A stretch of 64,000 bases of DNA from Hymenobacter arizonensis (GTDB taxonomy: Bacteria > Bacteroidota > Bacteroidia > Cytophagales > Hymenobacteraceae), in the NCBI RefSeq assembly GCF_900115775.1, contig NZ_FOXS01000001.1, positions 930,001 through 994,000 on the forward strand, in the 5' to 3' direction. Shown here one piece after another: positions 18,863 to 26,085 of this stretch. A program made the position numbers and the translations under genes. The number at the start of each line of letters is the position of its first letter. The first letter of the stretch is position 1. The notes beneath the pieces are model-generated. The model was not told the origin of the DNA. It saw nothing but the letters and a program-made list of their open reading frames with translations, and made no database searches.

Positions 18863-20515
18863 CTACAGAAAAATCTGAGTTTGCAAGGTGACCTCGGGAC
18901 GGTACTTCACATTGTTCACGTCAGTGAAGTCGGGCCGGTGGCGGTAGTTCAGCGTGAACTTGGCGTTGTGACCGTCGATGAAGAAGTTGGCGCCCACGTC
19001 CGCGATGTTCACGTTTTTCTGCTCGCCCGTGCTGGTGCGTAGGCCCTCGTAGCCGGCAAGGAGGTAAGACGCATAAGGCTGCACGCGCATTTTGGGACCC
19101 AGCAGGCTTTTGGGCAACAGGTAGCCGGTTTCAACAAAGCCTATCTGGCCCGTGCCGGAATGTGGCACGGCATTGCCACGACGAGCGTTGGTGCCGTAGC
19201 CGGGGTTTGAGGCCCCAATAAAGCGCACGTGGTTGGGCCCCATGTCGAAGTTGTAGTACACCCCATAAATGGTGAATGCGGTGCCGGTTTCCTTGTTGAT
19301 GGGGGTATCGAAGAAGGCATCCAGCGACCACAGACCGATGTCGTGCTTGCGCGTGGGAATGGCCGCAATCTGAGCCGGGGTGAATGCGGCACCTTGCACA
19401 GTCACTGTGTTTTCACGGGAAACCATGCCGTCTTTGTTATAGAAAAACCCACCGCCTAGGTTGAATACCCGCTTAGTCCCGAGGTAGCTACCTACGTTAA
19501 AGGGAAGCAGGTTCGATTCCTGCTCCAAAAACTCCCAACTGACGTAGCCTTGGTAAATATGATTGGTACCCTGCGGGTTGTACTGAGCAATATTGTTGCC
19601 GGTGCTAGTGGTGGTGCTGGTGGTAACTTGGTTAGGAGGCGTACCGGTTGTCACCGTTGTCGTAACCGGAGTAGCACCCAAGCCAAGTGCATTGCTTAAG
19701 GCGCCAGTCTGGTTGGTTAGGAACGACTCATTCACGCTAAAAGCATAGTCAAGCTTGGCCACCCTGCCCTTAGCATAGGCCCCAATACCCCGCGCAAACT
19801 GGTCGATGGCCTCTATGGTGGGCCAGTTGGTGAGCGGCGCATCCAGCGTTAGGAAGTTGAGCGTGCTGGCCCGCGTGAGGCGCGAAAGCCCGTTCTGATA
19901 GTGCATGCCAGAACCCAGACTCAAGTATTTGTTAACCTTGAACTCAACCACTGCTTCGTGAATAAAAAGCTGGGGCTTTTTAGCGTCGGTAGTCGGCAAC
20001 ACGCCCCCACTCACGGCCGTCTGGTTGTTGATACCAATGTGGGTGTAAATCATGAACCGAGGATTCAGCTGGGCCAGCACAATCAGTCGCGAGCGCCGGA
20101 TGGCAAAGTCCACTTGGTCGTCTTGCAGTTTGCCAGGAGCCCGCTCCGTACCGGTGTTGTTCTGGCTGTAGCGCGTCCAGATTTGGTGCCACGTGAGAAA
20201 CCGCAAATACTTCGAGCCATCGGGCGAGATATTCACCTTCATACCCGCACCATAGGGAATCGACTCGGTTGGCGCTGGCGTGGCGGCGCTGCCCGCAGCC
20301 GGAGCTACCGGTGCCGATGGCGTTTGCTGGCCCGATGGTAACGGGTTGGTTCCGGCGGGGACGGGCGTGGTAGTGGGTGCCGGAACTGGGTCTGCCACTG
20401 GTGGAGGTGTTCCCACTGGCGCCGGAGGCGTGGTGGGAGTCACCTGACCAAATGAGGCACCAGCACCGGCCAACATTAGGCCGCTTAGGGCCACAGCGTA
20501 GCGGGGAATTCTCAT
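18863..20515 (-). CDS. Outer-membrane porin-like beta-barrel protein
   Basis: A 550-residue exported protein. Residues 1-24 form a signal peptide ending near ASFGQ. A Pro/Thr/Ala-rich linker follows (about 25-85), then a long region of alternating aromatic and polar residues ending in Phe-Leu, as expected of a barrel. Segments such as FLTWHQIWTRYSQNN, RRSRLIVLAQLNPRFMIY and GGFFYNKDGM resemble phosphate-selective-porin-like proteins of Bacteroidota, but I cannot assign a substrate. It is followed closely by the MFS gene, so the two may form an uptake route across both membranes. Confidence 0.7.
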   Translation of the reverse strand: MRIPRYAVALSGLMLAGAGASFGQVTPTTPPAPVGTPPPVADPVPAPTTTPVPAGTNPLPSGQQTPSAPVAPAAGSAATPAPTESIPYGAGMKVNISPDGSKYLRFLTWHQIWTRYSQNNTGTERAPGKLQDDQVDFAIRRSRLIVLAQLNPRFMIYTHIGINNQTAVSGGVLPTTDAKKPQLFIHEAVVEFKVNKYLSLGSGMHYQNGLSRLTRASTLNFLTLDAPLTNWPTIEAIDQFARGIGAYAKGRVAKLDYAFSVNESFLTNQTGALSNALGLGATPVTTTVTTGTPPNQVTTSTTTSTGNNIAQYNPQGTNHIYQGYVSWEFLEQESNLLPFNVGSYLGTKRVFNLGGGFFYNKDGMVSRENTVTVQGAAFTPAQIAAIPTRKHDIGLWSLDAFFDTPINKETGTAFTIYGVYYNFDMGPNHVRFIGASNPGYGTNARRGNAVPHSGTGQIGFVETGYLLPKSLLGPKMRVQPYASYLLAGYEGLRTSTGEQKNVNIADVGANFFIDGHNAKFTLNYRHRPDFTDVNNVKYRPEVTLQTQIFL

Positions 20516-20680
20516 AAGTGATGAAAGAAGTGAGGAGAGAAGGATGAAATAGCACCATTCACGGCAGGCTTGCGGCCTACTGAATGTTGCGCCGGCTAAG
20601 TAGCAGCCCCCAAGTGCGCATTGCTACCTTGGCACTATACTTTTGCTAATACCTATAGCCTCCCTGCTTCTTTCAACTGG

Positions 20681-21103
20681 CTACCCCGCCCGGAATCGCT
20701 CCCAGCGAATAACCATAAACTTGTCGCCTAACTCCGTAACCACCATGCCAGCCCCTTTCAAATTGCCAGGCACTTGAAAAAACGCCGCCAATTCGCTCTG
20801 GTTAAATATTTTATAAGTGGGGTGGTATTCGGTCTGCCGCGGGGCCCGCACGCCGTATTTCTTCACCCAGTTCATCACGCTCACGTGGCTCACGCCCAGC
20901 AGGCGCTCTATCTCGCGGTAGCTCACGCCTTCTATGTATAGCTGTAAGGCCTTAATTACGTAGTAGCTATCTACTTCGCGGCCCATTTTGGCCACCGTGT
21001 AGTGGTAGCCGCAGTTTTTGCACTTAAACCGCTGCCGATTGTTCACCACGCCACTTTTGGTGGCTTCTGCTGATTCGCACTTGGGGCAGGCAGGACTGGC
21101 CAT
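20681..21103 (-). CDS. Orphan IS1-type (InsA-like) zinc-ribbon/HTH DNA-binding protein
   Basis: A 140-residue protein with an N-terminal zinc ribbon (CPKC, then CKNCGYHYT) and a helix-turn-helix (EGVSYREIERLLGVSHVSV, about residues 58-77), the layout of the N-terminal InsA module of IS1-like transposases. It continues into about 50 residues with no transposase homology that I recognise (KIFNQSELAAFFQVPGN). There is no InsB-type DDE domain nearby and no terminal repeats or target duplication around it. It is therefore a domesticated transposase-derived regulator or an element remnant. Function is unknown. Confidence 0.75.
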   Translation of the reverse strand: MASPACPKCESAEATKSGVVNNRQRFKCKNCGYHYTVAKMGREVDSYYVIKALQLYIEGVSYREIERLLGVSHVSVMNWVKKYGVRAPRQTEYHPTYKIFNQSELAAFFQVPGNLKGAGMVVTELGDKFMVIRWERFRAG

Positions 21104-21197
21104 GAGTTGAAATTAAGGGTGTAAGCTTCATAAAGCTACAGCTATTGAGCAAACATATACCAGTTTAGCAAATAAACCAGCTGAACCGGACTGCTTA

Positions 21198-22133
21198 TTA
21201 ATCGGCCAGCACCGTAGCCAGCAGGGCGTCTACAGCCAGCCCCAGGCGGCGCATGTCCAGGCGGGCGAGGGTGTCGGTGGTTTCGTGGTAGCTCTTGTTG
21301 CGATAAAAAGCAGTGTCGGTGAGCAGCACGGCCGGGTAGCCAAACTTCCAGTAGTTGAGATGGTCGGAAAAATCGATGCCGGGCAGCCAGGCCGGGGCCT
21401 TGAACCGACGAACAGGCAGCCTGGCTGCGTTTTTGTAGCGACGGGCAAACTGGCGTCCAAAGCGGCCATTGCCTATTTTTTGCGCCACGGTCACATAGTT
21501 GCCCCGGCTGCCATAGATGAATTTCAGTGGCCCAAAGGGGTAATCCTGCGAGCCTTTACGGTCGTCGAAATAGCCCAACATTTCGAGGGCCACCATGCCG
21601 CGCACCGGCACACCGGCGGCATGCAGACTAGCGGCGTGCACGTAGCTGCCCATGTTTTTGGTCCGGAAAAATGGCGGTTCCTCCAAGGTGTAGGCCACTA
21701 AATCTATGCGGTATGGCAAGCTGGGCTGCTGCCCGAGCAGCCGGGCCAGCTCCAGCAGCGCCGCCACGCCAGTCCCGTTATCGTCGGCGCCGGGCTGGTC
21801 GCCGCACACGTCGTAATGGGCACCCACCACCAGGCGCGGCCCGGCTTCTGGACCAAAAGAGCCCAGCACGTTGCGATAGGTTTGGCCGTTTACAGTGTAA
21901 GGCTGCTGCGCCACGCGCGCTCCGGCTGCGTGAAGTTGGCGTGAAACGTAAGCTGCCACCGTATCAAGCACTATCGGATGCTGGTAGTTGCGGGGCTGCG
22001 GCGTGGTAGTCAGCACCTGCAGGTGCTGGCGGAGGCGGACGGTATCCGCTACTCCTATGACCGCCAAACCAGGCGCACCGAGAGCGGGAGTAGTTAACGT
22101 GGCGAGCGCAAGCCACCAAAACAGCTTTTTCAT
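21198..22133 (-). CDS. M28 family zinc aminopeptidase, secreted
   Basis: A 311-residue exported metallopeptidase. The N-terminus has a signal peptide (about residues 1-20). The M28 metal site is visible: H and D in VVGAHYDVCGDQPGADDNG, the general-base pair in TLEEPPF, and the last His in SYHETTDTL; SDHLNYW lies just before. Relatives remove N-terminal residues from peptides, and some are glutaminyl cyclases. It is likely periplasmic or secreted. It is divergent from the flavin reductase gene. Confidence 0.85.
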   Translation of the reverse strand: MKKLFWWLALATLTTPALGAPGLAVIGVADTVRLRQHLQVLTTTPQPRNYQHPIVLDTVAAYVSRQLHAAGARVAQQPYTVNGQTYRNVLGSFGPEAGPRLVVGAHYDVCGDQPGADDNGTGVAALLELARLLGQQPSLPYRIDLVAYTLEEPPFFRTKNMGSYVHAASLHAAGVPVRGMVALEMLGYFDDRKGSQDYPFGPLKFIYGSRGNYVTVAQKIGNGRFGRQFARRYKNAARLPVRRFKAPAWLPGIDFSDHLNYWKFGYPAVLLTDTAFYRNKSYHETTDTLARLDMRRLGLAVDALLATVLAD

Positions 22134-22206
22134 GGGACTAAAGCTAGGAGGCAGCCGTTTAGGAATGAGCCTTGCAAGTCCGAGGTCCCGAGCACCAAAA
22201 TGGCTC

Positions 22207-22214
22207 TAGCTTTG
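22207..22214 (+). promoter_or_regulatory. Candidate -7 box for the flavin reductase gene
   Basis: TAGCTTTG matches TAnnTTTG exactly and lies 38 bases before the ATG at 22253. No clear -33 partner. Confidence 0.4.
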
Positions 22215-22252
22215 GCCACGCAAGTCAACCCAACGGCGCATCACCCTTCTTT

Positions 22253-23176
22253 ATGCCATCTCCCAAGCACGAATTTCATTCCCTTACCCCATCGGACCTC
22301 AAGCCCAGCGAGTGGCACCCCTTCATGGTGGGCGCCGTGGCGCCCCGCCCCGTGGCGTTTGCCAGCACCATAGACGCCGAAGGACGCGTGAACCTGAGTC
22401 CCTATAGTTTCTTTAACGCCTTCAGCTCCAACCCGCCCATACTGGTGTTCTCGCCGGCCAACCGGGTGCGGGACAATACCCAGAAGCACACGCTGCAAAA
22501 CGTGCGGGAAGTGCCCGAAGTCGTCATCAACATCTGCGACTTCGCGCTGGTGGAGCAAATGTCCCTGGCCAGCACCGAGTACGAAAAAGGCGTTAATGAA
22601 TTCACCAAAGCCGGCCTCACCGAGCTGGCTTCGGAGCTGGTGCGGCCGCCTCGCGTGGCCGAGGCGCCGGCCGCGTTCGAGTGCGTGGTGGAGCAGGTAA
22701 TTGAGTTGGGCCAGAACAACGGCGCTGGCAATCTCATCATCTGCCGGGTGGTGCGGGCCCATTTCCGCCAAGACATCCTTCTGCCCGATGCCACCGGCAT
22801 CGACCCCTTCAAGCTCGACGCCGTGGCCCGCCTGGGCGGCGACTGGTACTGCCGCGCCAGTGGCGCCAGCCTCTTCGAGGTACCCAAGCCCAACCGCCAC
22901 ATCGGCATCGGCATCGATGGATTGCCTGAGCACATCCGCAACAGCGACGTGCTCACGGGCAACGAGTTGGGCCGACTAGCCAACATCGAGCGCGAAGCCT
23001 TACCCACCCCCGAGCAAATTGAAGCTTTTAAAAACGAGCCCATGCTGGCCTACGTGCTCAACAAACACCAGCAAGACCCTCAAATGCTAAAGCAAGAACT
23101 GCTGCTATTGGCCCGGCAGTTTCTGGCCGAAGGCCGCCTCGCTGACGCTTGGAAAACCTTGTTGATAGTTGGCTAG
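22253..23176 (+). CDS. Flavin reductase-like protein (FMN-binding split barrel)
   Basis: A 307-residue protein of the flavin_reduct/flavoredoxin family. The core is about residues 15-200: PFMVGAVAPRPVAFAST, NLSPYSFFNAFSSNPP and DTQKHTLQN-like phosphate contacts, the typical FMN-binding pattern. An extra C-terminal helical region of about 100 residues is common in Bacteroidota versions. It probably reduces or binds FMN in the cytosol; the partner is not evident. I start at ATG 22253, because the 27 extra codons upstream lack family similarity. Confidence 0.8.
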   Translation: MPSPKHEFHSLTPSDLKPSEWHPFMVGAVAPRPVAFASTIDAEGRVNLSPYSFFNAFSSNPPILVFSPANRVRDNTQKHTLQNVREVPEVVINICDFALVEQMSLASTEYEKGVNEFTKAGLTELASELVRPPRVAEAPAAFECVVEQVIELGQNNGAGNLIICRVVRAHFRQDILLPDATGIDPFKLDAVARLGGDWYCRASGASLFEVPKPNRHIGIGIDGLPEHIRNSDVLTGNELGRLANIEREALPTPEQIEAFKNEPMLAYVLNKHQQDPQMLKQELLLLARQFLAEGRLADAWKTLLIVG

Positions 23177-23193
23177 CCCAGCACGGCCCTGCA

Positions 23194-24057
23194 CTAAAGC
23201 TCGGGCTGGGAGGCCATAAGTGGTAGCACCATTTCGTAGAGGGTAAGGGCTTGCGGCTGCCAGCCCCGGGCCTCCAAGAAATGATAGCCTGGCCCTTCCA
23301 GCACCGAATGCGCCATAAAGCCGCGGTGAGCATAAGTGGCTTCCAACAGTTGCAGCAGTCGGGAGCCCCACCCCTGCCGTCGGAATTCTTTTGGCACCAC
23401 CAGGGTCAGCAATATGGTTCGGTGCGGGTCGGCCCGCACAATAGCGAATGCTTTGCCCTCCAGGTGAAATGCGCGCACGGGGGGCGCCACGGCCGCCAGG
23501 GTTTCGGACGAAACCATCCAGGGTAGTTCGGTGTCAACTTCTTTAATCAGCATCCGCGCCACCTCGCGCGGGTCAAGCTCCGCGAGGGCGGCCGGGACGT
23601 TGCCGGCGCGGTCAGCGGGACAATTGAAGGTAGTGAGCAGCCGGGTGTTGCGAAAGCCAGTGGCCTCATACAGGCGGCGGGCGCGCTCATTCGGCGTGAA
23701 AACTTCCAGCAGCAAGTTGTTGTCGCCGCGGGCGGTGGCTTCCACAACGGCTGCTTGCAGCATCACCTTTCCGTAACCTTTCCCGCGTTCTCCTATCACC
23801 AAGCCCATGGCGGCTACCCGGCTGGTCCAGCCCCGGCGTGCTATCAGCACCAACCCAATTAGCTCGTCCCCCCGAAACCACAGCTTACTGGCTTCGGCAT
23901 CCAAATTTTCACCCCGAAAGCGGCGCTCGAAACTGGCCGCATCGAACACCAGCGGCACGAAATACTCCTCAAACGAGCGATTCATAGCGTCGCAGGCCTC
24001 GGCCGCCGTAAATTCAAGCAGCGGCCGGGAGGTTAAGGCAACAGGTTGTTCTTGCAC
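23194..24057 (-). CDS. Tandem GNAT-family N-acetyltransferase
   Basis: A 287-residue cytosolic protein with two GNAT folds. The first (about residues 8-155) has the acetyl-CoA loop in VIGERGKGYGKVMLQ and the closing NERARRLYEATGF. The second (about 165-280) has VVPKEFRRQGWGSRLL and ends with HFLEARGWQ. Tandem GNATs acetylate small molecules, peptides or antibiotics; the substrate is not predictable here. It is convergent with the flavin reductase gene, 17 bases apart. Confidence 0.8.
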   Translation of the reverse strand: MQEQPVALTSRPLLEFTAAEACDAMNRSFEEYFVPLVFDAASFERRFRGENLDAEASKLWFRGDELIGLVLIARRGWTSRVAAMGLVIGERGKGYGKVMLQAAVVEATARGDNNLLLEVFTPNERARRLYEATGFRNTRLLTTFNCPADRAGNVPAALAELDPREVARMLIKEVDTELPWMVSSETLAAVAPPVRAFHLEGKAFAIVRADPHRTILLTLVVPKEFRRQGWGSRLLQLLEATYAHRGFMAHSVLEGPGYHFLEARGWQPQALTLYEMVLPLMASQPEL

Positions 24058-24112
24058 GGTGATAATGAAAGACTAACGATTGCTCTCCTAATTCTTGAAC
24101 GCTGCTTATTAC

Positions 24113-25339
24113 TTAATTCCGAACCGCAATCAGCAGCCCCAATTCCTTGTAGCGCAGGTTAAACTTCTTCGCAATCATGGCATTCGTTAGCGAGCCGCGG
24201 TAGATGTACACGCCACTCCGGAAATGCTCGTTTGTGAACAGCACTTCGTTGATGCCGCCGTGCTGGCTGATTTCCTGCAAAATGGGCGTGAATATGTTAC
24301 TTAGCGCGTTGGTCGCGGTGCGGGGCACGCGGGAAGCAATATTGGGCACGCAGTAGTGCACCACGTCGTACTTGCGGAAAACGGGGCTGCTGTGGCTGGT
24401 CATCTCGCTGGTTTCGAAACAGCCGCCCTGGTCAATGCTCACGTCGATGATAACGGAGCCAGACGCCATACTGGCCACCATCTCTTCTGACACCATGAAG
24501 GGAATCCGGCCGTCTTCTACAGTGAGGGCACCAATCACTACATCGGCGCGGCGAATTTGCTGGCTGAGGGCAAACGTGTCGAGCGTGCTGGTGTAGAGCT
24601 GCATGCCCAGGTTGTGCTTGAGGCGGCGCAGCTTGTAGAGGTGGTTGTCGAAGATTTTCACTTCGGCGCCCAGGCCGGTGGCCGCGCGCGCGGCGTACTC
24701 GGCCACCGTGCCAGCGCCCAAAATGACCACCTGCGACGGCGGCACACCCGTGATGCCCCCCAGAATAATGCCCTTGCCCTCGTTGGAGCGGGCCAGGTAT
24801 TCGGCCGCAATGAGCATGACCGTGGAACCGGCAATTTCACTCATGGCCCGCACCACGGGGCGCGCGCCGCTGGGGTCCTTCATGAGCTCAAAGCCGATGG
24901 CATTGATTTTTTTGCGGGCCAGGGCCGAGATGTACTCCTGTGTCATGGAGCCCATTTGCAGGGCCGAAATCAGGGTTTGACCCGGGTGTAGCAGCTCTAT
25001 CTCATCAAGCGTGGGCGGGGCTACTTTTAGCAGCACATCGGCTTTAAACACTTCCTCGGCCGAGTAAGCAATCTGGGCGCCGGCTTCGGAATACGCATGG
25101 TCGGCGTATTTGCTGGGCTCCCCGGCACCGGCCTCGATGAGGACTTCGTGGCCTTCGGTGACGAGGTGCTGCACGGCTTCCGGCGTCAGGCCAATCCGGT
25201 TTTCTTGGAGCGAGGTTTCACGGGGCAACCCGATAAAGAGTTTGCGCTTGCGCGTTTCCACGGCCAGCATCGACTCCTGGGTGAAATAGGCGCGGCTCGT
25301 GGCCAGTGACTCAAAACCAGATGGAAGCTGTTCGGCCAT
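24113..25339 (-). CDS. ald: Alanine dehydrogenase
   Basis: A 408-residue NAD-dependent dehydrogenase of the alanine dehydrogenase/transhydrogenase-alpha family, converting L-alanine to pyruvate and ammonia. Seen are the N-terminal GLPRETSLQENRIGLTPE, the catalytic lysine and histidine region, the dinucleotide loop VVILGAGTVAEYAARAATG, and DVSIDQGGCFETSE. The C-terminal region is longer than in Bacillus Ald and carries a Bacteroidota-type ending. tsaE lies upstream on the same strand with a 91-base gap. A pure transhydrogenase subunit is unlikely because no beta subunit is nearby. Confidence 0.85.
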   Translation of the reverse strand: MAEQLPSGFESLATSRAYFTQESMLAVETRKRKLFIGLPRETSLQENRIGLTPEAVQHLVTEGHEVLIEAGAGEPSKYADHAYSEAGAQIAYSAEEVFKADVLLKVAPPTLDEIELLHPGQTLISALQMGSMTQEYISALARKKINAIGFELMKDPSGARPVVRAMSEIAGSTVMLIAAEYLARSNEGKGIILGGITGVPPSQVVILGAGTVAEYAARAATGLGAEVKIFDNHLYKLRRLKHNLGMQLYTSTLDTFALSQQIRRADVVIGALTVEDGRIPFMVSEEMVASMASGSVIIDVSIDQGGCFETSEMTSHSSPVFRKYDVVHYCVPNIASRVPRTATNALSNIFTPILQEISQHGGINEVLFTNEHFRSGVYIYRGSLTNAMIAKKFNLRYKELGLLIAVRN

Positions 25340-25430
25340 GTTTTCAGGTAACAGTTATTAATCAGCGAGAATGCAGCCGGAAACGGCCATGCTTCCCCAA
25401 GCGCTAATCAGCAAATATTAAGGTTGGGTA

Positions 25431-25868
25431 TTAGGTAATAACTGTTATTTGAATGCTCCGGGCTTCGGCACTTAGTACGTCGAGGCGCACTTCGAGTCGG
25501 GGCTCCGGTAGTAACTCAGCCACGCGGGCTGGCCATTCTACTAGGCAAAGATACCCGGAATCGAAGTACTCTGCGGCGCCTATTCGCTCGGCTTCGTTGA
25601 TGGAATCGATGCGGTAAAAGTCAAAGTGGTACACGGGCCGGTCGCGCCCGTCGCGGTACTCGTTGACCAGGGCGAAGGTGGGGCTGCTCACATCGTCGGC
25701 CACGCCCAGAGTGCGCGCCAGCTCCCGAATGAGCGTGGTTTTGCCCGCTCCCATCTCGCCCTCAAAGGCCACCACCGTGCACCCCGACTCGGCGATAGCC
25801 GCCTCTACCTGACGAGCGGCGGCGGGCAAGCTGGCTAAAACAGGAACCTGAATGGTAATGGGTAGCAT
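25431..25868 (-). CDS. tsaE: tRNA threonylcarbamoyladenosine biosynthesis ATPase TsaE
   Basis: A 145-residue P-loop protein needed for the t6A37 modification of tRNA with TsaB, TsaC and TsaD. The Walker A motif GEMGAGKTT sits at residues 37-45, followed by SSPTFALVNEY (switch I-like) and the VYHFDFYRI and LVEWPARV motifs specific to TsaE. The ATG at 25868 is preceded, 4 bases away, by a TAnnTTTG box, so the transcript may begin at or next to the start codon. ald follows on the same strand. Confidence 0.92.
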   Translation of the reverse strand: MLPITIQVPVLASLPAAARQVEAAIAESGCTVVAFEGEMGAGKTTLIRELARTLGVADDVSSPTFALVNEYRDGRDRPVYHFDFYRIDSINEAERIGAAEYFDSGYLCLVEWPARVAELLPEPRLEVRLDVLSAEARSIQITVIT

Positions 25869-25872
25869 GTGG

Positions 25873-25880
25873 CAAATTTA
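25873..25880 (-). promoter_or_regulatory. Candidate -7 box for tsaE, implying a (near-)leaderless transcript
   Basis: On the minus strand TAAATTTG matches TAnnTTTG and ends 4 bases before the ATG at 25868. No good -33 TTTG is visible. Confidence 0.4.
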
Positions 25881-26085
25881 CCTGCTAAGCGGCAAAAGCA
25901 CCTTCCGTTTTGGATTATCGACGGCTATACTCCACCTTTACGTTCCGCTGCATGGGCTAACGTGTTCACTTAAAAGAGGGTACATTAGTCGCCAGCGCCC
26001 GCCTTTTTTAGTATTACCTTCAGCGAAGCAACCGGTATCTACCCGCTTTGCAATTGCACTTCCGACCTCTACCAGCTACCGCTAC

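Noticed and set aside
20638..20645. TACTTTTG promoter box on the plus strand
   Set aside because: It matches TAnnTTTG but faces no plus-strand gene for 1.6 kb and has no -33 element.
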